From NCBI GenBank assembly GCA_032252755.1, contig JAVUPY010000073.1, positions 1 to 64,000 of the forward strand: a stretch of DNA of 64,000 nt, read 5' to 3'. Below, in pieces: positions 1-9,228 of this stretch. The notes under the pieces are model-generated. The model was not told the origin of the DNA. It ran no database searches and saw only the letters and a list, made by a program, of their open reading frames with translations. The DNA comes from Terriglobia bacterium (lineage in GTDB: Bacteria; Acidobacteriota; Terriglobia; Terriglobales; Acidobacteriaceae). A program made the position numbers and the translations under genes. How positions within the stretch are numbered: position 1 is the first letter of the stretch; every line of letters starts with the position of its first letter.

Positions 1-238
1 CGGAGAACGGAGAACTTCTTCTCAAGAATGTCCGATAACTAGCACCAGAATCGACATTTCTTGAGCGCAAATTCCTAAAAGCAAAGGAGATAACTGGATT
101 TTTAGATTTAAGTTCTTCGCTCTCAGTCAGTTACCGGGAAAATTTCCGTAACTGTTGAAACCAAAGGGGACCAGGAATAGGGGGTGGGAGAACTGAGAAC
201 CGAGAACTGGGAACCGAGAACTGGGAACTGTTTTCCCA
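1..238. other. intergenic left edge with heptad repeats
   Basis: No convincing gene. The first 14 bases are two copies of CGGAGAA, and positions 188-229 are a six-unit 7-bp repeat listed separately. The rest has no recognisable site. The region lies downstream of htpX, which ends at 239. Confidence 0.6.
188..229. repeat. 6 x 7-bp degenerate tandem repeat
   Basis: Six consecutive heptads of the pattern G(A/G)GAAC(C/T) run without a gap, for example GAGAACT then GAGAACC. Only the second and seventh positions vary. The array ends nine bases from the stop codon of htpX. It belongs to the period-7 family seen at many gene ends in this window. Confidence 0.9.
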
Positions 239-1087
239 TCAGTACTTGAAAGCCTGTCCCGCTTCCATCCCGGTCAGCCGAGCGATGCGCTCCGAGGTTG
301 GCGGATGCGTGGAGAACAGGTTGCCGAAGTTCATGCCGAGCAGCGGCTTGATGATGTACAGGTGCGCGGTGCTGGGCGAGGCCGCCATGGGGACGCGCTG
401 CGACCACTGTTCGAGTTTCTGCAGCGCGCTGGCGAGCGCGTGCGGATTGCCGGTGAAGTGCGCGCCGGTTTCGTCGGCGCCGTACTCACGCGAGCGCGAG
501 ATCGCCAACTGGATGAGCATGGCCGCGAACGGCGCGAGGATCATCATGGCAATGGCAGCGATGGGACTGCCACGACGCTCGTCGTCGCCGCCGCCGAACC
601 AGAACGCCATGCGAGCGAGCATGGTGATGGCTCCGGCGATGGTGGCCGCGACTGAACTGATGAGGATGTCGCGGTTGCGCACGTGTCCGAGCTCGTGAGC
701 GAGAACGCCTTCCATCTCGTCGTCATTCAGGATTTGAAGGATTCCCTGGGTGACGGCGACAGAAGCGTGCTGCGGGTTGCGACCTGTGGCGAATGCGTTC
801 GGCGACTGCGTCGGAATGACGTAGAGCTTCGGCATCGGCAGGCCGGTCTTGGCGCAGAGGCGCTCGACGATCTCGTAGATGCGCGGGAGTTGTTCGCGCG
901 TGACAGGCTTCGCGCCGGAACTCATGATCGCGATCTTGTCGGAGAAGAAATAAGAGACGAAGTTAAGCACGGCCGCGAAGACGAGCGCGATGACCATGCC
1001 GCGGTCTCCGCCGAGGATCTGTCCGATGAACAGCAGGAACAGAGTCAGGCCGGTTAGAAGCAAGAATGTCTTGAAGGCATTGCCCAT
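239..1087 (-). CDS. htpX: HtpX-type membrane zinc metalloprotease
   Basis: 282 residues, the usual length of HtpX, an M48 inner-membrane endopeptidase that degrades misfolded membrane proteins in concert with FtsH. Two N-terminal hydrophobic segments (about residues 7-25 and 30-48) are followed by the zinc-binding HELGH at 131-135 and a further membrane hairpin (about 143-165 and 175-197). The third zinc ligand is probably Glu201 in SREYGAD. The segment PTQSPNAFATGRNP before the active site is typical of the family. It is a monocistronic-looking minus-strand gene with an AAGG shortly before the ATG. Assignment rests on motif and topology and is firm. Confidence 0.95.
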   Translation of the reverse strand: MGNAFKTFLLLTGLTLFLLFIGQILGGDRGMVIALVFAAVLNFVSYFFSDKIAIMSSGAKPVTREQLPRIYEIVERLCAKTGLPMPKLYVIPTQSPNAFATGRNPQHASVAVTQGILQILNDDEMEGVLAHELGHVRNRDILISSVAATIAGAITMLARMAFWFGGGDDERRGSPIAAIAMMILAPFAAMLIQLAISRSREYGADETGAHFTGNPHALASALQKLEQWSQRVPMAASPSTAHLYIIKPLLGMNFGNLFSTHPPTSERIARLTGMEAGQAFKY

Positions 1088-1173
1088 ACCTTGTAGATGC
1101 TAACCCAATGGCCGCGGTCGCGTAACACAAATCGGGTAGCGGCGATATTGCTGGCGAGTAATATACGACGACA

Positions 1174-1213
1174 AAACGGCGAAGGGAAAAACGGCAAAAC
1201 GGAACTGCGGATT
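1174..1213. repeat. octad repeat element, copy 1
   Basis: Five 8-bp units beginning AAACGGCG, AAGGGAAA and ending TGCGGATT. The same units in the same order recur at 6727-6774, which carries one additional octad near its start. Partial copies occur near 4311-4338, 10057 and 16664. It lies downstream of a minus-strand gene and upstream of htpX. Confidence 0.8.
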
Positions 1214-1242
1214 TCGCGGGCGGACACGGATTAAAGTCGAAA

Positions 1243-1272
1243 CCCCACCCTGGCAACGAAGCCAGGATGGGG
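1243..1272 (-). terminator. hairpin downstream of 1287-1721 gene
   Basis: CCCCACCCTGGC (1243-1254) pairs with GCCAGGATGGGG (1261-1272), 11 of 12 bases, with a 6-nt loop. Read on the minus strand it is followed by TTTCG. It may terminate the minus-strand gene ending at 1287, but it also resembles the other CCCCA...TGGGG hairpins in this window, so it may simply be a repeat. Confidence 0.45.
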
Positions 1273-1286
1273 CACCCAAGTGTCGC

Positions 1287-1721
1287 TCAGGCGACGGTGC
1301 GTTCGCGCCAGGTTTCGGCCGGATGGCGTTTGCTGCTCGTGTAGTTGGTGAGGGCGGTGATCGCGGTTCCGGCGATTCCGGCGAGCAGAAAGAACTTTGC
1401 CTGGGGATCCTTGCGGAAGAACATCGCGCTGGGAATGGCAGTGGCGATGCCGGCGATCCCGGCGTCGATCTTGCCGTGAGTGTCGTAGTCGACGGTGTCG
1501 TAGATTCCGCCGTGGTAGTCGGTGAGCATGGACGTCACGGCGATTGTCGCTCCGCAGAGCATTGAGCCGATGGCGGCACGACGGTGGCGTTTCCAGAACA
1601 GCGCTCCGGCGGTGATGTAGGCTCCGGCCATGGCATAGTCGAGAATGGCGTGAGTTTTAGGCTCGATGGTTTCGGGCAGGCGATCAACGACGAGGGAAAC
1701 GGCGGACTGAAGCAGCGACAT
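1287..1721 (-). CDS. small four-helix membrane protein, function unknown
   Basis: 144 residues when started at the ATG at 1721, which has a strong AAGGAG Shine-Dalgarno. A longer in-frame start is possible but would run through the promoter region of the divergent peptidase gene and add a low-quality 100-residue leader. Four hydrophobic segments are visible (about 24-42, 48-66, 86-103, 109-128), separated by short basic or acidic loops, including a central loop rich in Asp/Tyr (TDYHGGIYDTVDYDTHG). No catalytic motif is recognised. It resembles small conserved membrane proteins of acidobacteria, but I cannot name a family. Confidence 0.75.
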   Translation of the reverse strand: MSLLQSAVSLVVDRLPETIEPKTHAILDYAMAGAYITAGALFWKRHRRAAIGSMLCGATIAVTSMLTDYHGGIYDTVDYDTHGKIDAGIAGIATAIPSAMFFRKDPQAKFFLLAGIAGTAITALTNYTSSKRHPAETWRERTVA

Positions 1722-1814
1722 TCTTCTTCTCCTTGGAAGGAAGATGCGGAGATGAGTCGGAGAGTTGGGAGGAGTCAGCGGTGGTAGAGGAATGCAGGTC
1801 CCTGGACTACGCTC

Positions 1815-1827
1815 CGCTCGGGATGAC
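1815..1827. repeat. CGCTCGGGATGAC short dispersed repeat
   Basis: This 13-mer is identical at 9143-9155, both times intergenic and preceded by a CTGCG/CTCCG-like context. It lies between the divergent membrane-protein and peptidase genes. It looks like a fragment of a dispersed intergenic repeat. Function unknown. Confidence 0.55.
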
Positions 1828-1914
1828 GAGTTCGTGAAGTGTGAGGTCGGGCGTGTTGCACCAGCAGAGTAGAATGGGCGGTCAGCAAATCCAGACATTA
1901 TGGAGTTGTTCAGC

Positions 1915-4248
1915 ATGGGTAAGTTGCCGTCGTACAGGTTTGTCTTCAGGTTTGCGTTCGTGGTTGCGTTTCTCTCGACTGCGTTGATGGTGGTGGCGCA
2001 GCAGCCCACAACGAAAGTCACAGCGGAAGATTATGCGCATGCGGAGAAGTTCATGCCGTATGAGACAGCGCCGCTGGTGTATGGGATCGTGCGGCCGACG
2101 TGGTTGCAGGATGACCGGTTCTGGTATCGGGAGAACACGCCGGAGGGGTTCCAGTTCGTGATCGTCGATGCGCAGGGAAAGAAGACGCCGGCGTTCGACC
2201 AGGCGAAGGTTGCGGCGGCGTTGTCGGAGGCTTCGGGAAAGACGCAGAACGCGGAGAAGTTGCCGATGGGTGAACTGGCGGAAGATGCGCAGTCGGTGAC
2301 GTTTCGGGTGGGGCCGAAGAGCTACAGGTGTGACGTGCAGGGGACGAAGTGCGAGCCAGTGAACGCTGAGCAGATTCGGAACGAAGTCCTCTCGCCGGAT
2401 AAGAAGCTGGCGGCGTTCATTCGCAACTGGAACTTGTGGGTGCGGGATGCGGCGACAGGTAAAGAAACGCAGCTTACGACGGATGGTGTGACGGATTTCG
2501 GCTACGCGACGGACAACGCGGGATGGATTCGAAGCGACAGGCCGATCGTGGTGTGGTCGCCGGATTCGAAGAAGATTGCGACGTTCCAGCAGGACCAGCG
2601 CAAAGATGGCGAGATGTACCTGGTGAGCACGACGGTGGGGCATCCGAAGCTGGACGCGTGGAAGTATCCGCTGCCGGGGGACAAGGATGTGACGATGATC
2701 GAGCGGGTAATCATCGATGTGAATCCGGCGAAGGTGGTGCGGTTGCAGATGCCGCCGGACCAGCATCGCGGGACGCTGTGCGACCACCTGATCTGTCGCG
2801 GGTCGAAGTGGGAGGATGTGCAGTGGAGTCCGGACTCGAAGACGATTGCATTCGTTTCGACGTCGCGCGACCACAAGCAGGAGAATCTGCGAATCGCGGA
2901 CGCGGCGACGGGGAAGGTGCGCGACGTGTACGAAGAGACGTCTCCGACGTATTTCGAGTCGGGCAATGGCGCGGTGAACTGGCGGTACCTGCCGGAGTCG
3001 AATGAGTTCATCTGGTACTCGGAGCGAGACAACTGGGGTCAGCTTTATCTGTACGATCTGAACGGCAAGTTGAAGAACCAGATCACGACGGGCGAGGGAC
3101 AGGCAGCGCAGGTGCTGCGAGTGGATGAGAAGAACCGGGAGATTTATTACCTCGGCCTCGGAAAGCAAAAAGGGGTGAACCCATATTTCCCGCAGTTGTA
3201 CCGCATCGGGTTCGATGGGAAGAATCAGAAGCTGCTGACGCCGGAGAACGCGAACCACGATGTAGTGATGTCGAAGTCAGGGAAGTATTTCGCCGACACG
3301 TATTCAAAGCCGGATGTGCCGCAGGTGACGTTGCTGCGCGACGAGGATGGGAAGACGATCGCGACGGTCGAGAAGGCGGATATTTCGAAGCTGGTGGCGA
3401 CGGGGTGGAAGCCGCCGACCCCGATCACGGTGAAGGCGCGCGATGGCGTGACCGACCTATATGGATTGATGTTCCAGCCGACAAAGCTCGATCCGAATAA
3501 GAAATATCCGATCATCAATCACATTTATCCGGGGCCGCAGGGCGGCAGCGTGGGGACGCGGGCATTTGTTCCGGCGCGAGGCGACTGCCAGGCGCTGGCG
3601 GAATTGGGATTCATCGTGATCGAGGTGGATGGGATGGGGAATCCGGGGCGGTCGAAGAAGTTCCATGACTTCTATTACGAGAACATGGGCGACAACACGC
3701 TTCCGGACCAGATTGCGGCGATGAAACAACTGGCGGCGAAGTATCCGTACATCGATCTCGAGCGCGCGGGAATTTATGGGCACTCGGGCGGTGGGTTCGC
3801 AACAGCGGACGCGATGTTCCGGTATCCGGATTTCTTCAAGGTAGGAATTTCGGAGGCGGGGAATCATGACAATCGCGTGTACGAGGACGACTGGGCGGAG
3901 AAGTGGCAGGGGCTACTGAAGAAGAATCCGGATGGCACGACCAATTACGACAACCAGGCGAACGAAGATATCGCGAAGAACCTGAAAGGGCATCTGCTGC
4001 TGGCGCACGGAACAGGGGACACGAACGTTCCGCCGAACAACACCCTGCTGGTGGTTGATGCGCTGATCAAGGCCAACAAGGATTTCGACTTGATCATGCT
4101 GCCGAACCGGAATCATGGGTTCGGCAATGAAGCGTACATGGTTCGGCGGCGTTGGGATTATTTCGTGAGGTGGCTGGCGGGCGAGGAGCCTCCGCACGAG
4201 TACCAGATGCATACGCCGGCGGACCCGAGAGCGGCGATGGGGTTCTGA
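1915..4248 (+). CDS. secreted dipeptidyl-peptidase IV-like S9 serine peptidase
   Basis: 777 residues from the ATG at 1915. GGAG nine bases upstream supports this start over the in-frame ATG at 1900, which lacks a ribosome site. A signal peptide (hydrophobic about 10-28, ending VVAQQ) directs export. Residues about 60-490 match a DPP-IV N-terminal beta-propeller, with recurring WSPDSK-like blades. Residues about 500-765 are the prolyl-oligopeptidase hydrolase domain. Its triad is visible as Ser624 in GHSGGG, Asp702 in GTGDTNVPP and His734 in NRNHGFG. It probably removes N-terminal dipeptides, possibly Xaa-Pro, from periplasmic peptides. The exact specificity is not visible. Confidence 0.93.
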   Translation: MGKLPSYRFVFRFAFVVAFLSTALMVVAQQPTTKVTAEDYAHAEKFMPYETAPLVYGIVRPTWLQDDRFWYRENTPEGFQFVIVDAQGKKTPAFDQAKVAAALSEASGKTQNAEKLPMGELAEDAQSVTFRVGPKSYRCDVQGTKCEPVNAEQIRNEVLSPDKKLAAFIRNWNLWVRDAATGKETQLTTDGVTDFGYATDNAGWIRSDRPIVVWSPDSKKIATFQQDQRKDGEMYLVSTTVGHPKLDAWKYPLPGDKDVTMIERVIIDVNPAKVVRLQMPPDQHRGTLCDHLICRGSKWEDVQWSPDSKTIAFVSTSRDHKQENLRIADAATGKVRDVYEETSPTYFESGNGAVNWRYLPESNEFIWYSERDNWGQLYLYDLNGKLKNQITTGEGQAAQVLRVDEKNREIYYLGLGKQKGVNPYFPQLYRIGFDGKNQKLLTPENANHDVVMSKSGKYFADTYSKPDVPQVTLLRDEDGKTIATVEKADISKLVATGWKPPTPITVKARDGVTDLYGLMFQPTKLDPNKKYPIINHIYPGPQGGSVGTRAFVPARGDCQALAELGFIVIEVDGMGNPGRSKKFHDFYYENMGDNTLPDQIAAMKQLAAKYPYIDLERAGIYGHSGGGFATADAMFRYPDFFKVGISEAGNHDNRVYEDDWAEKWQGLLKKNPDGTTNYDNQANEDIAKNLKGHLLLAHGTGDTNVPPNNTLLVVDALIKANKDFDLIMLPNRNHGFGNEAYMVRRRWDYFVRWLAGEEPPHEYQMHTPADPRAAMGF

Positions 4249-4261
4249 AGGCATGAACAGA

Positions 4262-4291
4262 CCCACGTCTGCTGACTGCGGCAGACGTGGG
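4262..4291. repeat. CCCACxTCTGC hairpin repeat, copy 1
   Basis: CCCACGTCTGC (4262-4272) and its exact reverse complement (4281-4291) flank an 8-nt loop, 13 bases after the stop of the S9 peptidase. Related hairpins occur at 9037-9071, about 46361-46392 and 49515-49544. No T-run follows, so it is scored as a repeat rather than a terminator. Confidence 0.75.
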
Positions 4292-4343
4292 GCACGGAAG
4301 TCAGGGAAGCAACGGCAAAGGTAAAAACGGCAAAACTGAAAAG

Positions 4344-4415
4344 CAACCGAAGAACCGAAGATCGGGGAAACCGAAGAGCTGAAATCGGAGGATCGGATCA
4401 TCGGAAGATCGGAAG
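4344..4415. repeat. 9 x 8-bp degenerate tandem repeat
   Basis: Nine octads in strict register. The first ones are variants of GAACCGAA, the last ones of ATCGGAAG, with AAACCGAA between. It follows a partial copy of the AACGGCAA element (about 4311-4338) in the gap between the S9 peptidase and the next gene on the same strand. Confidence 0.85.
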
Positions 4416-4486
4416 AACAATACGGAACGAAACGTTCAGCCCCGGTGTCTGTGACAGCGGGGCATTCCTTTTTATCGGGGAGAACA

Positions 4487-5596
4487 ATGAAAAGGCAATT
4501 AGGTCGGTTGATAGTGACGTTGATTGTCCTGTCGACGTGTGCATTGGGGCAGGTGAGCAAGGAGCAGATTGATGCGATTTTTCGACCGCTTGTGAAAGAT
4601 CAGGGGCCGGGGATGGCGGTTGGGGTGATTCGGGATGGAAAACTGGTTTTTGCCAAGGGGTATGGGGTGGCAGACCTGGAGAAAGGGACGCGGATCACGC
4701 CGGATACGGATTTCCGGCTGGCGTCGGTGACGAAACAGTTCACGGCGATGGCGATCATGCTGCTGGTGCACGATGGCAAGCTGCAGTACGACGAGACGCT
4801 GACGAAGATATTTTCAGAGTTTCCGCAGTATGGGCGTGACATCACGATTCGCGAGTTGTTGAACCACACTTCGGGGCTGAAGGATTATGGCGAGATTTAT
4901 CTGAAGCAAATGGGAGAAAACACTCCGATGGATCAGGTTCCGCAGCTGCTCGACAAAGACGTGCTGAAGATTATGGAGCAGCAAACCGGGACGAGTTTTC
5001 CGCCGGGAACGAAGTGGGAGTACAGCAATTCCGGGTACGCGGTGCTCGCGATGGTAATAGAGAAGGTTTCGGGGCAGCCTTACGAGGATTTTGTGCGTGA
5101 GCGGATTTTCAAGCCGCTGGGGATGAAGAAGACGGTCGCGTTCGTGAATGGCGTGAACGAGGTCCCGAACCGTGCGTTTGGATACAACAAGGACAAAGCT
5201 ACGGGGAAATTCGCGCTTGGCGATCAGAGTCCGACCTCGGCGGTGCTGGGGGATGGTGGGATCTACACGTCGATTAGAGAAATGGCGAAGTGGGATAAGG
5301 GGCTTCGCGAGCACAAGCTGCTGAGCGAAGCGGAGATGCGCGAGGCACTGACGCCGGTGGCGGTCGCGGAAGGACGGAAACGAAAAGACGAGACGATGCT
5401 TGAGTACGGGTTCGGGTGGTTTTTGGATCCGTATAAAAGGCACGAGCGGCAGTATCACGATGGTGGGACGACGGGGTTTCGGACGACTATTCAGCGGTTT
5501 CCGAAAGACGGGCTGACGGTGATTGTGCTGGCGAATCGGACGGACCTGGATCCGGATGCGGAGGCGTTGAAGGTAGCGGATTTGTATCTGAAGTAG
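4487..5596 (+). CDS. secreted serine hydrolase, class C beta-lactamase/DD-peptidase fold
   Basis: 369 residues from the ATG at 4487, which has GGGGAGAAC just upstream. An upstream in-frame start at 4445 would put a non-signal leader before a clear signal peptide (MKRQLGRLIVTLIVLSTCAL). The fold's three motifs are present: SVTK with nucleophile Ser80 and Lys83, YSN at 179-181, and HDGG beginning at His324 in place of the usual KTG. The HxG variant is common in the broad esterase/DD-peptidase members of this family, so a peptidase or esterase acting in the periplasm is more likely than an antibiotic-degrading enzyme. Confidence 0.92.
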   Translation: MKRQLGRLIVTLIVLSTCALGQVSKEQIDAIFRPLVKDQGPGMAVGVIRDGKLVFAKGYGVADLEKGTRITPDTDFRLASVTKQFTAMAIMLLVHDGKLQYDETLTKIFSEFPQYGRDITIRELLNHTSGLKDYGEIYLKQMGENTPMDQVPQLLDKDVLKIMEQQTGTSFPPGTKWEYSNSGYAVLAMVIEKVSGQPYEDFVRERIFKPLGMKKTVAFVNGVNEVPNRAFGYNKDKATGKFALGDQSPTSAVLGDGGIYTSIREMAKWDKGLREHKLLSEAEMREALTPVAVAEGRKRKDETMLEYGFGWFLDPYKRHERQYHDGGTTGFRTTIQRFPKDGLTVIVLANRTDLDPDAEALKVADLYLK

Positions 5597-5663
5597 AGGA
5601 CTTCACGGCTAAGACCCTCCTTGCGAGGTCCCCGAAGGCAGGTCTGAAGGTCTGGTCCACCCA

Positions 5664-6713
5664 TTATTTCTGGCTTGTGAAGGCTACGAGAGCCTCGAGC
5701 TTTTCGCGGGCGGCGCCGGATTTGATGGATTCGGTGGCTAGGGGAACGCCTTCTGCGATGGTATTGGCTTTGCCAGCAGAGACGAGCGAGGCGGCGGCGT
5801 TGAGCAGGACGATATCGCGGCGGGGGGATGCGGCGCCGGCGAGGATTTCGCGGATGATGACGGCGTTGGTGGCGGCGTCTCCGCCGGAGATGGCGGAGAG
5901 CGGTGCGCGGCAGAGTCCGAATTCTTCGGGAGTGACTTCGTAGACGCGTACGCGGCCGTCACGAAGCTCAGCGATCTTTGTCGGGCCGGAGATGGTGATT
6001 TCGTCGAGGCCGTCTTCGCCGTGAACCACGAGGGCGCGTTCAAGGCCGAGTTCGGCGAGCGCTTGTGCGAGTTTTTCCACGAGAGATTCGGAGTAGACCC
6101 CGACGACCTGCGCGGAGGCGTTGGCGGGATTGGTAAGCGGGCCGAGCAGGTTGAAGACGGTTCGCAGGCGGAGTTCGCGGCGCGCTGGTTGGACGTACTT
6201 CATGGCAGCGTGCATGGCCGGGGCGAAGAGAAAAGCGATGCCGATTTTCTCGAGGCAGGCGGCGACGCGCGGGATCGGGATGTCGAGCCGGACGCCGAGG
6301 GCTTCGATGACGTCGGCGGAACCGCACTGAGAGGTGACGCTGCGATTTCCGTGCTTGGCGACGCGAACACCGGCGCCGGCCACCACGAGCGCTGTCGCGG
6401 TGGAAACGTTGAAGGTGCCGCTGGCGTCTCCGCCGGTGCCGCAGGTGTCGATGAGGGCGTCGCGTTCGGTGCCGCTGACGTCGAGAGCGTGATCCTTATA
6501 TAAAGGCAACGGCGTTGCGGCGGCGCGAATTGCCTGCGCGAAGCCGACGATCTCTTCCACGGTTTCACCCTTCATGCTGAGTGCGACGAGAAAGGCGCCG
6601 ATCTGGGCGTCGGTGGCCTCGCCGCGGAGAATGGAACCCATCACATCGCGGGCTTCCTCGCGGGTGAGATTCGCGCGGCGGGTGACGAGTTTGTGGAGAG
6701 TCTCGGGAAGCAT
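5664..6713 (-). CDS. trpD: anthranilate phosphoribosyltransferase
   Basis: 349 residues, the usual length. It transfers the phosphoribosyl group of PRPP to anthranilate, the second step of tryptophan synthesis. Diagnostic motifs: GTGGD at 92-96, followed by SGTFNVST which binds PRPP phosphates, and [15 protein letters not shown] at 120-134. The small helical N-domain is intact. No other trp biosynthesis gene is adjacent; trpS lies far away at 19.3 kb. The gene converges on the serine hydrolase gene with a 67-bp gap. Confidence 0.96.
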   Translation of the reverse strand: MLPETLHKLVTRRANLTREEARDVMGSILRGEATDAQIGAFLVALSMKGETVEEIVGFAQAIRAAATPLPLYKDHALDVSGTERDALIDTCGTGGDASGTFNVSTATALVVAGAGVRVAKHGNRSVTSQCGSADVIEALGVRLDIPIPRVAACLEKIGIAFLFAPAMHAAMKYVQPARRELRLRTVFNLLGPLTNPANASAQVVGVYSESLVEKLAQALAELGLERALVVHGEDGLDEITISGPTKIAELRDGRVRVYEVTPEEFGLCRAPLSAISGGDAATNAVIIREILAGAASPRRDIVLLNAAASLVSAGKANTIAEGVPLATESIKSGAAREKLEALVAFTSQK

Positions 6714-6726
6714 GAGACTTCATGAT

Positions 6727-6774
6727 AAACGGCAAAGCGGCAAAGGGAAAAACGGCAAAACTGAACCGCGGATT
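6727..6774. repeat. octad repeat element, copy 2
   Basis: Six 8-bp units starting AAACGGCA, AAGCGGCA and ending AACTGAAC, CGCGGATT. Apart from one extra octad and a few substitutions it matches 1174-1213. It starts 13 bases upstream of the trpD start codon, between trpD and sucC. Confidence 0.8.
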
Positions 6775-6956
6775 TAGGGGGAGTCGCGCGGATAATGCCA
6801 GATTTCTGAGAGGCAGCACACTTTAGTCGTCTCGATTCGTTGCCCGTTGTGCGCTCCGGCATATAGAATCAAATGTTTTCCTACTGCGGTCAGAACGAAC
6901 AGGGAACAGTACCGGTTCTTTCAACACAATGGGACCGGAGAATCCGAGCACAATTT

Positions 6957-8135
6957 ATGAAGATTCATGAGTACCAGGCAAAAGCCATTCTGTCGAAATA
7001 TGGCGTAGCGGTTCCTCGCGGTGAAATGGTTGTGACGCGCGAGGAAGCTGAACGCGTAGCGAAGGACCTGATCAGCGGCGGCGCGAGCGGCGCGGTGGTA
7101 AAGGCGCAGATTCATGCCGGCGGGCGCGGCAAGGGCGGCGGTGTGAAGATTGCGAAGAGCCCGGAAGAGGCCGGCGCCCTGGCCGAGAAGATGCTCGGGA
7201 TGACGCTGGTGACGCACCAGACGGGGCCCGAGGGTAAGAAAGTTCAGCGGCTGCTGATTGAAGAGACGCTGCCGATCGCAAAGGAGCTGTATCTGGGTAT
7301 CCTGCTCGATCGCGCGGTGTCGCGGCCGGTGTTCATGGCGTCTGCGGCGGGCGGAATGGAGATCGAACAGGTCGCGGCGGAGAACCCTGACGCGATCATC
7401 AAGGAGTACATCGATCCGGCGATCGGCTTCCAGGCGTTCCAGGCAAGAAAGATCGCGTTCCGGTTGGGGCTTGACGCAAAGTTCATCGGGCCGGCAGTTA
7501 AGTTCATGCTGGCGCTATACAAAGCGTACGAAGATACGGATTCGTCGCTGTTCGAGATCAATCCTTTCATTACGACGACCGATGGGCGAGTGTTTGCGCT
7601 GGATGCGAAGGTGAACTTCGACGACAACGCGCTGTTCCGGCATTCGGACTTGCGCGACCTGCGGGACCTGACGGAAGAGGCTCCGCTTGAGGTTGAGGCG
7701 AGTAAGTACGGGCTCAACTACATCAAACTGGATGGCAACGTCGGTTGCATGGTGAATGGCGCGGGCCTGGCGATGGCGACGATGGACATCATAAAGTTTG
7801 CGGGCGGTATGCCGGCGAACTTCCTCGATGTCGGCGGCGGCGCGAATGCCGACCAGGTGACGCATGCGTTTGAGATCCTGCTGAGCGACAAGAACGTGAA
7901 AGCGGTGCTGATCAATATTTTCGGAGGCATCCTTCGTGTAGACACGCTGGCGACGGGCGTGGTACAGGCGGCGCGGCAGACGAATATCCAGTTGCCGATC
8001 GTGCTGCGGCTCGAGGGAACGAACGTAGAGAAGGGCCGCGAAATTCTGAAAGAGAGCGGATTGAACTTCATCGTTGCAGAGACGATGAAAGATGCAGCCG
8101 AGAAAGTGGTTGCTGCTGCAGGCGGGAGGAAATAA
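6957..8135 (+). CDS. sucC: succinyl-CoA synthetase beta subunit
   Basis: 392 residues from the ATG at 6957 ([10 protein letters not shown], the canonical start; the frame is open further upstream but without similarity). It is the ADP-forming ATP-grasp subunit that, with SucD, interconverts succinyl-CoA and succinate in the TCA cycle. The nucleotide-binding glycine loop GGRGKGGG lies at residues 55-62. The C-terminal ligase domain holds [18 protein letters not shown] and FLDVGGGA. Its TAA overlaps the ATG of sucD by one base, so the two are translationally coupled. Confidence 0.96.
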   Translation: MKIHEYQAKAILSKYGVAVPRGEMVVTREEAERVAKDLISGGASGAVVKAQIHAGGRGKGGGVKIAKSPEEAGALAEKMLGMTLVTHQTGPEGKKVQRLLIEETLPIAKELYLGILLDRAVSRPVFMASAAGGMEIEQVAAENPDAIIKEYIDPAIGFQAFQARKIAFRLGLDAKFIGPAVKFMLALYKAYEDTDSSLFEINPFITTTDGRVFALDAKVNFDDNALFRHSDLRDLRDLTEEAPLEVEASKYGLNYIKLDGNVGCMVNGAGLAMATMDIIKFAGGMPANFLDVGGGANADQVTHAFEILLSDKNVKAVLINIFGGILRVDTLATGVVQAARQTNIQLPIVLRLEGTNVEKGREILKESGLNFIVAETMKDAAEKVVAAAGGRK

Positions 8136-9013
8136 TGAGCGTACTGGTAGATAAAAGTACTCGGCTGATTGTGCAGGGACTGACCGGCAAAGAAGGTACG
8201 TTCCACGCGAAAGCATGCGCGGAGTACGGAACGAAGGTTGTAGGCGGCGTGACTCCCGGGAAGGGCGGAACCACGCATGAGGGCTGGCCGATTTTCAATA
8301 CGGTCGCCGATGCCGTAAAAGAGACGGGCGCGAATGCCAGCGTAATTTTTGTTCCGCCGCCGTTTGCCGCCGACGCCATCATGGAAGCCGTGGATGCAGA
8401 ATTGCCAGTGGTGGTGTGCATCACGGAAGGCGTGCCGACGCGAGATATGGTGAGCGTTTGGCGCTACATGGAAGGCAAGAAGACGCGGCTGATCGGGCCG
8501 AATTGCCCGGGGATCATTTCGCCGGGGAAGTGCAAGATCGGGATCATGCCGGCGCGGATTCACAAGGAAGGGAACGTCGGAATCGTTTCGCGCTCTGGGA
8601 CGCTGACGTATGAGGCCGTGCATCAGTTGACGCAGGCGGGCATCGGGCAGTCGACGGCGATTGGCATTGGCGGCGACCCGATCATCGGCACGAACTTCGT
8701 CGATGCGCTGCGGTTGTTCAATGAGGATCCGGAGACGGAAGCGATCATCATGATCGGCGAGATTGGCGGCAACGCCGAGGAGACAGCGGCGGAGTACGTG
8801 AAGAAGAACGTGCGGAAGCCGGTGGTCTCTTTCATCGCCGGGCAAACGGCGCCTCCGGGACGTCGCATGGGACACGCGGGCGCGATCATCTCGGGTGGGA
8901 AGGGAACGGCGGCAGAGAAGATCAAGGCTCTGGAAGCCGCAGGTATTGCGGTAGCGAAGTCGCCGGCGGTAATTGGCGAGACGCTGATGAACGCTATGGC
9001 GGCGAAGAAGTAG
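8135..9013 (+). CDS. sucD: succinyl-CoA synthetase alpha subunit
   Basis: 292 residues, full length. It carries the CoA-binding Rossmann domain and the active-site phosphohistidine, His247 in [32 protein letters not shown] and SRSGTLTYE are family signatures. Starts within the sucC stop codon (TAATG), preceded by GGAGG. Function as in sucC: substrate-level phosphorylation in the TCA cycle. Confidence 0.96.
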   Translation: MSVLVDKSTRLIVQGLTGKEGTFHAKACAEYGTKVVGGVTPGKGGTTHEGWPIFNTVADAVKETGANASVIFVPPPFAADAIMEAVDAELPVVVCITEGVPTRDMVSVWRYMEGKKTRLIGPNCPGIISPGKCKIGIMPARIHKEGNVGIVSRSGTLTYEAVHQLTQAGIGQSTAIGIGGDPIIGTNFVDALRLFNEDPETEAIIMIGEIGGNAEETAAEYVKKNVRKPVVSFIAGQTAPPGRRMGHAGAIISGGKGTAAEKIKALEAAGIAVAKSPAVIGETLMNAMAAKK

Positions 9014-9036
9014 ACGCTGGACAGTGATCGGGAAAA

Positions 9037-9071
9037 GACCCACATCTGCGAAAGACGCGCAGATGTGGGTC
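9037..9071. repeat. perfect 14-bp hairpin, ACCCACATCTGC family
   Basis: GACCCACATCTGCG (9037-9050) and its exact reverse complement (9058-9071) surround a 7-nt loop, 23 bases after the sucD stop. No U-tract follows. It could stabilise the sucCD transcript 3' end. Sequence relatives are at 4262 and 49515. Confidence 0.8.
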
Positions 9072-9142
9072 ACCGAGAACGTTGCGTAGTACAGAGAGAA
9101 TGCGGGTCGCCTCGAGTCCGCCGCGCAATAACTGCGCGGCTG

Positions 9143-9194
9143 CGCTCGGGATGACGGTGGCGAGAGTGCAGTACGGCACGACTGAAGTCGTGCC
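9143..9194. repeat. mixed intergenic repeats: CGCTCGGGATGAC and GGCACGACT hairpin
   Basis: Contains the 13-mer also found at 1815 and a perfect hairpin GGCACGACT-ga-AGTCGTGCC (9175-9194). The same 9+2+9 architecture with sequence GGCACGGCT occurs at 18412-18431. Lies in the leader between sucD and ndk. Confidence 0.65.
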
Positions 9195-9228
9195 CAGATA
9201 CGATTTCTCAGGAATGGAGAGAATTAGA

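Noticed and set aside
1287-2021. Longer 244-residue version of the four-helix membrane protein
   Set aside because: The extra 100 residues are low-quality, overlap the divergent peptidase gene start and lack a ribosome site; a strong one precedes 1721.
1882-3258. 458-codon minus-strand open frame opposite the S9 peptidase
   Set aside because: Arg/His/Leu/Pro-rich composition typical of the antisense of a GC-rich gene; the plus strand carries a complete peptidase with triad.
5597-5663. Terminator between the serine hydrolase and trpD genes
   Set aside because: Only short mismatched stems (GACC...GGTC) and no T-run.
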